64,000 bases of DNA, taken from assembly GCA_944470555.2 (NCBI GenBank), contig OX104127.1:28535661-28599660 (forward strand), read 5' to 3'. The stretch comes from Heterobilharzia americana. Lineage: Eukaryota > Platyhelminthes > Trematoda > Strigeidida > Schistosomatidae. The notes under the pieces are model-generated. The model searched no databases. It saw nothing but the letters and a program-made list of their open reading frames with translations, and was not told the DNA's origin. The position numbers and the translations under genes were made by a program. Numbering within the stretch: the stretch's first letter is position 1; every line of letters starts with the position of its first letter. Shown here piece after piece: positions 1 through 11,548 of this stretch.

Positions 1-449
1 ATAAATTTCTCTATTACTCTGAGCTATAGGTACAATTTTAAACTAAAAAGAATGGTGATTTACAGTGTTTAAAGTAACTTTGAGTCAATTAGTTGAAATC
101 CACTGAAATGCTTATCGTAGATTAGGTTAATTCAACTTAAGAGATGACTAAACCAACGATCTCAGAGGCGACGATTAAAACTTATATCAAGCTTGTTATA
201 ATTGATTATTGTTCCGTTCATGAAGTGCTATTAAATTAAGCCTTGAAAATGATTACCCAAACCGTTTTAGTTCTCCTACATATTAATTTGTCACATGATT
301 TCAACGTGGGATAAAGACTCCCTTCAGAATAACAACGAATCAAAGATACTTGGTTGTATTGTGCTCACTGACCGGGGTGTTTATTCATGGAGCTTTCATC
401 GCCTTTCTAGACGACATCATCACCACTAACTTCAATATGAAGTGAGCTG
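1..449. other. AT-rich DNA downstream of a Penelope-like fragment
   Basis: No gene is recognised. The part nearest the PLE (about 300-449, - strand) still reads in short open stretches rich in acidic residues and serines, as the far C-terminus or 3' tail of a PLE might. I could not fix an element end, and no tail or target-site duplication is visible. Confidence 0.3.
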
Positions 450-1515
450 TCAATATCTCTCTGAGAGTGGTTTAGTAGCTTGCCCTGGCAAACTGGTTTG
501 AGATTTTTTGTTTGACTGTTGTGTTATTGACTGTATAAACTTTCCTGTTGGCTGTTCCTCTACTTCACCTCTGAACTTTCTGTTTATCATTTTTCTTATT
601 GGTTGATAGATTGCTTCTATGTCTATACATCTGTTGATTGCTGGCTGACCTGAATGCCAAGCTTTTATGAATTCTCTGATATTTTTTGTGTTCCCTCTGT
701 CCAAAACTTCTACATCGTCGAAATTGAATTCATGTCCATAATTAACCACATGCAGTGAAACGAGTGATGAAATGTCGTGACGTTTAATGGTCACTTGGTG
801 TTCATGTAGACGAAGGTGAAGACGGCGACCACTTTGTTCAGTGTAGAGCTGACTGCAGTTATTGTAATCGATTTTGTCTTCTTTGGTTGTTGCATCCTCA
901 GGTCTGCATAATAGTGTTTACACAGAATTTGTTGGTTTATGAGCCACACCGACTCCAAGTGGTCTCAGTAATCCTGTTGTGATCTCCGATATATCCTTTA
1001 TATACGATAGGATGATGCGTTTGTTGGTTTCTATGGATGGCTTTGTAGTTGGCGCTGTGCGGGATATGCATCTCCTGATAAAGTTTCGCGGTTAGCCGTT
1101 CTTCTTTAGAATGGATATCAAGTAATTTTCTTCGTTTTTCCGTGAAGTTGTTGTACTGAAGTGTGTTTTCGCTCTTTTGAATAGAGTCTACACGCAACCA
1201 ATTTTGTGCGTTGTTGAGGATTTGGCTAGTGTGTGTTGGCTTTGTGTACACTTGCGTTTCTAGCCCTCCGGTATTTATCCCATGACTAAAATATCCAGGA
1301 ATGGTAATTGGTTGTTTGACTCCTTCTTCATTGTGAATTTGATGTCATAGAAAACGTTGCTGACCAAACTGTGAGTGTTTTCTATATCATCCTTTTTAAT
1401 GATACAAAAGTATCGTCCACATAGTGAATCCAACTTCTCGGTCTAGTCACAGGTCGGATGATGGTTTCCAGTTTTTGCATCATTGCTTCTGCAATTGCTC
1501 CACGACTAAACAACC
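450..1515 (-). mobile_element. Penelope-like element fragment: RT palm end plus GIY-YIG endonuclease
   Basis: This is a 5'-truncated Penelope-like retroelement on the - strand. PLEs encode one protein with a reverse transcriptase (RT) followed by a GIY-YIG endonuclease. From the 5' side one reads an RT segment (SRGAIAEAMMQKLE), the catalytic YVDD box at 1412-1423 followed by TFVS, then NNQLPFLDILVMG, VYTKPTHTSQ, and the endonuclease stretch YNNCSQLYTE with GRRLHLRLHEHQ. The last open segment (450-794) continues with RHDISSLVSLHVVNYGHEF and a typical PLE tail. The pieces lie in different frames with stops between YVDD and the LPFLD segment, so the element is dead. The glycine of the usual YIG is missing (LYTE is read). 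Recognition of the family is firm; the exact ends are not. Confidence 0.85.
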
Positions 1516-1691
1516 TAGCTCAGAGAGTACAATACAACCAGGACCATCCACCTGAGCTAAAAATATTCTCCATCATTTCAGAATACAAGATACCAATGTT
1601 GACATAACACTAAAAATATGGCAATATTACTAAGAAAATCTTTATTACAACCCTGGGACCTCGGTTAATGAGTTGACACCTGCAGAATTGC

Positions 1692-1737
<46 letters not shown>

Positions 1738-2920
1738 TGGTCATCAGAGAGTAACCCATGTAGTTGTCTATTACTCAGTGCTCAGAACTGATCGGATCCT
1801 GTCGATCAAGTGATTTGATGTCATGTGGTGGGAGTCTGTCAGTTGGAAACCCTGGACCCAGATTCCGTGCCTGTCAGCAATCATCAGTAAAACACATCTG
1901 CAGCCATGAGGAGCCTGGCGACCCTTTGATGCTTCATAAATGAGCCTGTACAGGACTGAGTCGCCTATATTCATGGCCTAAATAGCCTAATACTTAAGAA
2001 TCTTACTCTATCACTGTGTGACGCATTTACGAATAACCAAGGAAGAACCTTGCTCCTCACGATTGCGAATATGCTTTGTTTATAAGTCTTAACAAATGGG
2101 AAATTTAGACCCGACGCTTCCTGCCGAATGACTAATCATCTAGCACCATATATATTGGTTACCCAGGAAATACTGCCTGCCTTATGGTTGGAAAAGAGGA
2201 TGATGGACAAAACTTTCATTCAGGATGCTTAGTGGAAATTATTACGCAAACATATTTCCTACTAGTCTTAAAATCCCATTAAAAGTTCCAATACCGTTGT
2301 CACTGAACTTTATTATAGGGAGAACATTATGAACAAAATCAGGATTATCCACTTTACCAGACACTTAAAATGAATATCTTGTGTTCAACATCCTTAGCAA
2401 ATCTAAACTTTGATGAGTTGAGTTTTATCCAACTATTGTGCAACTATACGACCTACATTAGTCAGTTGTACTACTGATGAAAATAAAGATCAAAATTAAC
2501 AAAACATGAAACAAAACAACACCCTGAAATTGCTAATGATCGACAAGACAACTGTATTATTGTTATCAGATAAAGAAATAAAAACCGTTGTCATAAGCAA
2601 AACGGACTCTATCTAAAAGGCGTAAGGACTACTTAATGACGAATGTGTTTACCAACTGCTGGACCGGAATCCGTTTAAAAAATTAGAAAAATAGATCTAA
2701 GGGAAATTGAGAAACTTATCAAAATCCAACCAAATCACAAAAGAACAGTAATGGTGCATGAGGAAAAACGGACTATTCCTGCAAGGGTTTAACGGTCGAC
2801 TTGAGACACATAAGAAAACATATTCGACTACATCCAGTAGTCTTTTTATCTGTAACACCTTCATTTAGTCTGTCAAAAGAATTGTGCACAGAAATCAATC
2901 AACTTGTCAGTGGAATAATG
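1516..2920. other. No gene recognised; contains an AT dinucleotide microsatellite
   Basis: Apart from the TA run at 1694-1734 I see nothing I can name. A 67-codon open frame on the - strand (1771-1974) directly beyond the microsatellite has no recognisable motif and may be part of an unidentified dispersed repeat. Confidence 0.4.
1694..1734. repeat. (TA)n microsatellite
   Basis: About 20 uninterrupted TA units, common in AT-rich flatworm DNA and likely length-polymorphic. Confidence 0.95.
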
Positions 2921-2956
<36 letters not shown>

Positions 2957-3740
2957 TGCCCCTTGGGTTCCTAGTCGAACATGGGAATTCAGTAGCATGT
3001 CTCCATTCCACTCTCTTCTCTACAATCTTTTCAACCTGACTCCATGGCTGCCCAGAAGCTCTCATTTCTTCCTCACACGATCTCCTCCATGTCACCCTCT
3101 CCTCGGACGCCCAACTCGTTGTTTCTTAACTGGGTCCCACTCGACAACCTGGCCTGACACGTGATGTCCCCGAATGCTCTTCTCAGTGTATGCCCAATCC
3201 ATCTCCATTTCCTCCTGCATATTTGTTGAGCGATGGGTTGTTGGTTGGTTCGTTGTTAGCCGGCCAGCCAGCTAGCCAGCCAGAGTTCCTTGTTGCTTAT
3301 TCTAATTATTCTGGCCATCTGAGCTTCAGTAACGAGCCAGTGTAGGTAGTTGTCGATGAATGTCTGCAGTTTGTTAGGAATACCTTTCGTAACAAGCTAA
3401 GTTTCTGAACTACATAGAAGCACTCACTTCACGTTGGTGTTGAAAATCCGGATCTTGTTTCACATGCTCAATGAGGAAGATCTCCACACTAGTTTCAGGT
3501 TAATGAGCACCTATCTTGCTTTTCCGATTCTGGCTGGCTTCGACGTCCTCGTCCGTGCCTGTGCCACCTGTAGTTGAGACAGTGCTGCCTAGATACGTGA
3601 AAGAGACTACTTCCTTCAGGTTTCTCCTGTTGGTGGTGATTTATGCTTTTGATGTTGTTGGTTGGTTGGTTGTACATCTTCATCACCTGTCTTCTCTACG
3701 TTCACTTGACGTCCCATCTTCGCTGCCTCTTCTGTTAAAT
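2921..3740 (-). mobile_element. 5'-truncated RTE-type LINE, 3' end with (TAA)n tail
   Basis: On the - strand this matches the last 800 bp or so of the full-length RTE copies at 11.5-14.8 kb and 47-50.2 kb, down to the shared 3' end and the trinucleotide tail (plus-strand ATT repeats, 2921-2956). It covers the region after the RT palm. The reading frame is broken by many stops and indels. Insertions of CCAGCCAGC-like repeats near 3265-3285 are absent from copy 1. The 5' break is near 3740, and I found no convincing target-site duplication. Confidence 0.85.
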
Positions 3741-6700
3741 GAACACTCAGTTAATTCATCAACTGAATTTACAGACAAGATTAAAGATTTGAAGTGAAAT
3801 GGCGACCAAGAAATGGTGTCCTTTGGTGTGACTCCACTTCTTTTTTCAATCGCCCTAGGTATATTCAGAGAAGCAGGGGGGTTTCTGGGGAGCGAAATAA
3901 GTCTTTCAAACTGGACGAAACTGACCACTCTAAACCTGTTATAGTCGATTGACATATGTCATACAAACTACTTACAGTTCACTGGGAAAATTTACAAACA
4001 AACACAAAGAACACTTATGGTATCACCAATATCAGGATTCATTGATGAAATAGTGATCTAGTGGCTGAAATCAATAGTCAACTCACCTATGAAAGAGAAT
4101 CTGGAATCGATGAGTTGACAAACGTTCGTGATAATCAAGAAGGGTAAAACAGAAAACGAGCTCAACCTGATAAGCACAAAGGAGGAGAAAGCTAACAGTG
4201 AGATTCTTTTTTCAGAGGTTCGTCCAACCAGAAATCACTACACGAATTTTAAAACTCAGGTGTACAGAAAAATCCTACACTCCTCGATCATGCCTTCACC
4301 CAAAACAGCAAACATCCAGTAGTTCATAAGAAATATATACAAACATTATTATCAAGAGCCAAGAAGCATTGAAGTACTAAAGTACCATGAGAAGCGAAAT
4401 AAAAATGAAGATAAAAGGTTTTCCATACCGAAAGCTACTCATCCAACTTTATTACGCACCGCTTGTTGGCAAAACAGAGGGGATGATACAGTTACCTTAA
4501 ACCAACAAGTGAGTAACTCTAACCTACGGCAAAGAAGTCTTAGGAACCGTCAGCTGATAGCTTCATCCAGTCGATTTTGAACTTGTCACCAAGTCGAAGA
4601 AATCATTACAAAACATGTTTTGTACACCAGGAGATGCGTTGTCAAATGAAAAATACCACCCACAAAATTAGCTGTTGAGATTGTTCTCAGCAATACATTT
4701 GTCAGTCTAACAATCATATCGACCAATAAATTCAATAGAATCGACTATCAGTTAAATTATATGACACGGCCTCCTCAGTTTTAATGCATATCAGCGGCTA
4801 CGATCACGAATTGGATTGAAAGGATATATAAATCTTCTAGAAAGTAGATTTTAAAGCTGTAAGCGAATGTCCGGAAGCATGATATTCCAACAAAAAGTTA
4901 TAGGATGAACACATTGACATAGATCCAAGCCACAAACTACCTAGGAAAAAAACAGCCATCAATCAGCTAATTGCAAACTGACCAGGTAAATCAAAATCAA
5001 AGCTCAACGTGACAGTAACATGTGGTTTATTTCACTCTAGCAAAGATGTTCCCATAGTGTGATAGAGTAAAATATAAGATCATGTAGGTCAGGGTGTAGT
5101 TATAAATCTCTTCCCCAACTTACAAGTTAACAACTTGTTAGGCTAGCACAAATACTACCTAAACATTTGTGTTTCATTTGAATATTATTCAGATCTTTAT
5201 AAATTTATCGCTAAGGATCTCACCAAACTCAATGATAAAGTGTTCACAACAAATATCAAGAAAAAACCCTCTTCATGTCGAGCTCTAAGTCTTTCGTATC
5301 ACTCCTTTACGTTCGACCCCATCTAATTAACTAATTACGGTGAAATCGGGTAAGCAGAAAAATAGCATAATGCAGAAGACTGCACAGAAGGGAATCGGTT
5401 TAAGTTGCAATACTTCATAAGATTACGTAAACATAATCAACAAAGTAAAACCGTATGAAGTCAACAAGAAAACAGATACAGGTAGTTATCAAACATAAAG
5501 ACTGGAAATAAAAATGCCATTCTTTCCTTAGTGGTTACTAAATTGCATCATCTATGGTACTTCAACATAAGGTATTTTTGCCTACAGTCTTATACTATCA
5601 ATCGTTAACACCTCAATAGCCACAACAATGAAGACGAAAGTCCTCTAAAGGACTCAAGTAGCATTTTTTGGTGCTCTGAGTTATTATCAAGCATTAGACT
5701 AGCTGCATTTTGCTTATCATCACCACTACAAGTGCATTATTGATACATGACACATATAACATAAGCCTCAAAAATCCTAGGTGGTGCAGTTTTCTGACTT
5801 AATCCAGTGACTCACGTCCTTTCAGATACTTTCGCCTCACGTAATAATACCTCATTTTTTACACTATTCTACATTTTTTAGGTGACTTCAATAAGTGACA
5901 GTTAAAAAGTAAAGAAAGGTCTTTATGAACCTCGATACTGGTAGTATCATGATAATGATAGCCACTTAGGAAAAACTGCTCATCATCTCACATATGTACT
6001 GTACACCAGGCTCAATATAGTTGAACTCAGCTCAAGTAGCATATTATAAGGTACGGCAGTATACTCAGTACTAACCACTGTCACTGTACTGGCAAATAAG
6101 TATTTAAATTTTATGTCTCGAAATCTCTAAAATAAGACATCAAAAAGAAGTTAAGCGTTGGACACGGACAGTTGATATTACATCAGACACCTAACAAGCT
6201 TTAGTTTAAATATTATTTATAGGGGTAATTACTCAAACCCCTTTACCGTGATAAACGTAACCATATGAATAAGGAATGTGACGTGATAACTCTTCTAAGA
6301 CAGACTAATTACACAGAATTTACCTCAAATTGTTAAGGCAAAACAAACTTTTCCCATACATAAAATTAAGTCATCAAATTTATTCGAGAACTTGTTTGGA
6401 AAATTTGGGAGCTATTAAACGTAAAATAACAAGAAAAGAAATGTTATGCTCAATACGTATGCCTAACTGTCTTCACTTGACATTTTGGTAAAAAAGAACT
6501 CTACGTTTTTTTCTAAGTTGTCCTAATCCATTCTTCTTCTGAGCGATTTTACACAAAACATCTCGCAAAGAATAAATACCATTAAGTATGTCGAGTACTA
6601 GGTAAAGAGTACCCTTCTTTTATTCTAAATTTCAATTATCTCTATCGTTCGCTGTAAAGTTACCATTATTCGGAGTTCATACCAGATCGCTGCCCATTGC

Positions 6701-7034
6701 TTGCTTCCGTAGATAATCTGACGTCCGGTGGTCAAAGCAGAGTACCATGTGTGGACATATTTCAGAAGTATACGTGAGTTCTAATTATTGTCACTTACAT
6801 TATGCATGTAAAGAAACTTTCAGCATTTTCTTTGATAAATATTGTTTGTCAAATCACCTAAGCATACTTAAAAAGTGTGCCCAAAAATAACATACATCGA
6901 AATATTTCAGTCTTTGGAAACAGAAATTACATTCAGCTGCAATAGCTATGTGTGAAAATACCAATATATTCAAAAGATGTCTACACACAAACGAACACTA
7001 TGCTGTAGTGATTTATTGAACACAAGAAGCTTAC
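3741..7034. other. No gene recognised; possible old PLE remnant
   Basis: AT-rich, stop-dense DNA. Around 4130-4330 (+) a 64-codon frame contains FKTQVYRKILHSS, which faintly resembles the FxxxVYRKPTHT segment of Penelope-like elements, so an old remnant is possible but unproven. Nothing else is recognisable. Confidence 0.25.
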
Positions 7035-7328
7035 CCCCTTTCAAACACTCCTGTCGCACAAAGTTCTGATAACCAATTTTTCTAAAAGGCTCATTTTCTG
7101 CACATACATAAGAACCACCATTTGTAAGTTCGGATGTAGAATGTATGCAGTGTCTTCCCCTTGGAGTAAAAATCCTCCGAATAGTCTGACCTTCAGGGAC
7201 GAAGTTCGAGAGTTTAAAATTTAAAAACTCTATAAGGCTTTGAAAGTCTGAATATAATCTTGTATCCACATAAATTAGCTTTCCTTGAAAAGAGCTGTGT
7301 CCGTTTATCAGAAAGATAATCCGCTTTA
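7035..7328 (-). CDS. Exon encoding a doublecortin (DCX) domain
   Basis: DCX domains bind microtubules. The - strand frame shows the family pattern in order: KRIIFLINGH (start of the ubiquitin-like fold, matching the R-N-G-D region), FQGKLIYVD, LYSDFQSLIEFL, EGQTIRRIFTPRGRH (matching the vrklytldGk segment), ELTNGGSYVCAENEPF (the highly conserved GG-Y-V-E-F stretch) and KIGY. The domain is essentially complete at about 90 residues. Exon limits are inferred: a strong donor GGGG/GTAAGC sets the 3' end at 7035, and a CTGCAG acceptor sets the 5' start at 7328, giving 294 bp. The frame runs on past both without meeting a domain. Neighbouring exons of the gene were not recognised here. It could be a retained pseudogene exon, but the domain has no stops. 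DCX identity is confident; gene extent is unknown. Confidence 0.8.
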
Positions 7329-10300
7329 CTGCAGTGATATCAGATGTTTTATTCTTATTGGATAGAGACTTTTGTAAGCAGTCATAACGTATATTCATCA
7401 GGTGTAAAATCAGAGTTCATAGACTTCGATTCTACGTACATAAACGTGGTGACAGCACCACAGAAACTCCATGAACATTTGAGTTACGCGGTTGAAATTT
7501 TGTTTGCTGCTGCTATCGTCCGATAAACAATGTCTCTAATTAAACATCCTAAGGTTGTACCACCTTTGTTCTTATCTACGGATGCCTCATATGGACTTTT
7601 TTCAATCAGTGAAAGCAAAGCGCTCCAGAAAGTTACTTCTTTGTGGAAGTAACGAAGGAACCTGATCTTGCTTAGTGGACAGTGGAAAAATGAGAAAATA
7701 TATATTAAAGTCATATGTCAGTGGGATGTAAAGACTCGGAATAATATAAGAAGCTTATGTGAAAGTGGTCTGATAGGCTGAGAAAGTCAGAGGTACTTAT
7801 CACATTCTTGTGGCAGACTGCATGTACCAATGTTTTAACGATAGCGCCACACAGTTTTGCTACATATGACATAATGTGCATGAAATGCATACCAGTTCTA
7901 CAAGCATGATCTTACTGTACATTCGGAACTGCAAACATGGAAATAAATACTTCTCTACCCGTTCCAGACCCCGAATGGTAAATTTTGTCTTATGGTCTCA
8001 GCATCTTCAAGCAGCTATAGCTTGCAGAAATTCATTGGAAGATTGGCAGTGCGTTTGAGCGCAGAGGGTACAGTGATATGACACGTAGTGGTGATGTGGC
8101 TATGGAACGAGAACAAATGGTCGAAAGGAAAGGTGTTAAGCGACCGAAAATACCAAATAGTTTGTGGGGACGTGTGAAGCTTGACGAGAGAAAATAGAGA
8201 ATAAGCAGGATCACGAACTCACAGAGTACCTCTGACATTTTGTACAGTTCATTTCTCAAGGCCAAACTTTGCCCGCTGTATCACAAACTAAACTTCAGGT
8301 AGTTTTGAGCGGCTGTTGACGGAGTAGAGAAAGCCTTGGTATGACTAGCTTCCGCACCTAGAATTAGTATATCATCAGTGCCTGGGAACTGACGTATGAA
8401 GACACTGGCAACTTGGCTTTCAGGCTCATCTTGTAACCTCATGCATACATCACACTTGCGTTGTGAAGACTGGTGTGGCCCGAACAAATTTAACTGGGGG
8501 AGCATTCCAAGGATTGTCAAGCCTTGGAGCGAAAGGATCACACTGGATTTCTGTCCTACTGTGGGCATACCTTGAATCCCGGGTGTTTCTTCTAAGACTC
8601 CTTCCGGAAACGAGGGTAAGCAAATGATGAAGCGTGTGTCATGACATGCCGAGTGTTATGCGCCATTATTAGGTCGCTTCTCGTTTACCTGCACGCCAAG
8701 GGAGATAGTTACGAAGCTATCAAACATTAATTGTATGGCTTGAACCCAAGTTCACCACGGCGTTAGGTGTGGCGTTTTCGGATATTTCTGAATGGCTCTT
8801 TTCTTTCTAAGCTTAAAAAAAAACGCAACAGCCCCAACTTCTAGGTGGGGCCGTCTGAAAATGTTAATAACTTGATAGAACACCCGTGTCCAAAGTGTTC
8901 AAAGCCTCGCCACGGGCCACAAATACCGGATTTGCATGCAATGCATTCTCGTCACATTTAGAATTGGAGGCGAGATCGTGGACAGCCGAATTTTAATAAA
9001 CATTCTCCAACAAAAAATGCTTCTAGCTACGTGCACTTTAGCTTGAATGCGTAACACGTGTTAAGTCGAGTATATATCTCCTTACATTTTAAAGAATTGA
9101 AGGTAGGTCGACCGAAGTGTAGAAGTCTGACTAAATCACCCCCATAAGATTAGTACCTTCTTTTCATCTCTGAATCCTCCCCTTAGCCTCACGTCACCAA
9201 CAATGTTGGGCTTGGACTAATAGCTAACGCTCAGAAAGATTTACTCAGCAAAAAAGCAGTGATAGTAGAGGAATACGACTGTTTTGGGCGTTAGATAGAG
9301 GCCGAAGATACCTAAGGTCCAACCGGTTAGCGAGCTTATACTGGAAAAGCACCTGGTTTTTTGGTTGTAGCCGTTTCGAAAAATCGATGGCAACATAAAC
9401 ATGTACGTATGTCATTTCAGATTGGTTTCCACACAAATTGTCATGTTTTAAAAACTCGAAACCTGGAAAGGCTGTATAGTTGCATTTCCCTATCACGATT
9501 AGGCAACTCCCGAGCGCTCTGGTGATCCGTAAACCACAGACGCTATGTGCTTCAACAATTCAAGGAGGCATGCATAAAACACATTGCTTCAGTTGGCCTG
9601 TAAACTGGTTTGTATTCACGTAACTTATTTTGCATGAAACATATCAATATTATTGTTAAATATCAATTAATCACATCCGCTTGCACGTCTAGTCGGAAGA
9701 GAAGCATTAGATCAAGCTCCACCCAGTGCTGCTTCCACCAGGTGGATGTAAAGTAATTCGGTGTGCACCAGTTAACTTCTATGCATTAAACCCTTCTGGA
9801 AGTCATATGCTGTGACTCTGCGATCTAAAATAATAAGCTCGCCTGGGAAATTTATTGCTTTTTTAGTCATTTCTTCCTTATGGTTCAATTCTAAGAGCCT
9901 ATATAACACGCCTCTTGGGACGGGAAAGATCCAGTGGCGTGAAGAATGTATGAGATGTGTCCACATTTAGTGCAATTGGGATGATCTCATTCATCATGAA
10001 CAGCTGAAATGCAGAGATATCACTCAGAGTAGCAGTGTATCTTAATGTGTAGGCACGTCTTTATTCCTGCGGTGGTCTCTAACCGAAACCATGAGAGGGG
10101 TTTAACAAGCGAGTGACCAGCTGCGGTCACGGGGATTTTGCGGCCAGTGTATCAACCGATGCACGTGGATAAGGTTTTCCCTTAAGAGGTCTTCTGAACA
10201 TTTGTTATTTGCTGCCAGAAATGACACTGACACTCTTATTTTATCCTTAAAGAATTTTATGTAAAGTGTCTAACTGATGGTTTCACACGTGATCCATTTT

Positions 10301-11522
10301 GCATGAGCGTTGACGTCATTGTTTTCCTACTACGTATTTATTTGCGTCAACCATGATCCACGTCGTAATACGATCGTTTAGGCAGCATGAAGGAAAACTT
10401 TCATTTTGATGCATAATTTTGAATGGATATTACAAGGTTTCAAACGTCTATTTCTTAAGTCCGCCACCCTGTGCACCGTTCATCTTCTTGAAACAAAAGG
10501 GCAAACTGCCTTAGAACTGACTAACGAACATTTCGAAAAGCAATTTAGCTGCAATTTATCAGTACAAACTGTACTATGGCACTTTCTATCCCGCACGAAT
10601 GTGCAATGATTTCAGTAAACACGCTACTTCCCTTTCAGGTGTTTTCTCACTTACAATTGGTGGGGCCTAAAGGATTTTTCGGCAAACGACTTCACACTTA
10701 TCTTCTGTGGGCCGGTTACTGATGAGAATCTCGGCTTCACATCCCCGAAATTTACATATCGTGAGGCCATCTGGCTATCTGAAGCGGAGCACCTCAACAT
10801 TTTCCCGTGGACAGCTAATTGATACACTCTGGTTTCGAAGTTTTCACTTTTCTGGTGCCCTTTTGTGCACCGAAGTAACGGTTGTGTCCCCTAGTATATA
10901 TAGTACATATAATGTGTGCAAACCAAATAAAATCAAGTGGCCATGTTCGCAGTTGGCCGATTATGGCCTTTACCCAATGCATTTATTGTCAGCTTTCTGG
11001 TGGTCAAGTTAAATAGGTCGACTCGGGAAAGCACACTGAAAGTTGTCGACCGTTAAAAATGTCAGTGATGAGTAGCAGGCTTGCGAAAAATAAAGAGGGC
11101 AGAATTCTATCACAAAGTTTACCGGCCATTACAAAGAAACATCAAAATAAACTGCCACTTCAGCAGAGGAGATGGTGACAGCACTGATATGCGGAAACAT
11201 CCACTACCCACGGACCCCGACAGTAGCGTAAGTTCCGTAAGGGCGAATCGTTTGTCTTACGGGGTGATGGCTCAGACAGCGTACCCTGAGGTTTAAACTG
11301 AAAAAGTAAAAGATCCGAAACCACATGAATGTGCAGATGCATTGTTGGACACGGGCCTGGTATCACTTTAGTTCATTCTGGTTTAACCAAAAGCCTAAGC
11401 CTAAGGGGACTAGCAAACAAACCATCGGTACCTGCCATCTCCTGAATCGTGGTCATACAACAGACCTTCATAAAAGGGGGCGTTTTCTGTCCTGCATTTG
11501 CAGCCTGATGCCGGGTTTTTCC
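7329..11522. other. Long stretch without recognised genes
   Basis: It is less AT-rich than the DNA after 26 kb and broken into open frames of only 60-140 codons on both strands. None has a motif I recognise; examples are 8281-8568 (-) and 10406-10609 (+). It could hold further small exons of the DCX gene or decayed repeats. Confidence 0.3.
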
Positions 11523-11536
11523 CTTTTCAAATATTA
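11523..11536. repeat. Target-site duplication of RTE copy 1, 3' side
   Basis: CTTTTCAAATATTA lies next to the element tail and is repeated exactly at 14753-14766 beyond the element's 5' end. Its last bases merge with the ATT tail. Confidence 0.9.
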
Positions 11537-11548
11537 TTATTATTATTA

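Noticed and set aside
1694..2956. Tandem repeats that could suggest an array such as CRISPR or a satellite
   Set aside because: They are simple (TA)n and (ATT)n runs; the latter is the tail of an RTE element.
3516..3955. Open frames on both strands at the end of the RTE fragment
   Set aside because: One is the RTE shadow; the other mixes RTE and flank and has no motif.
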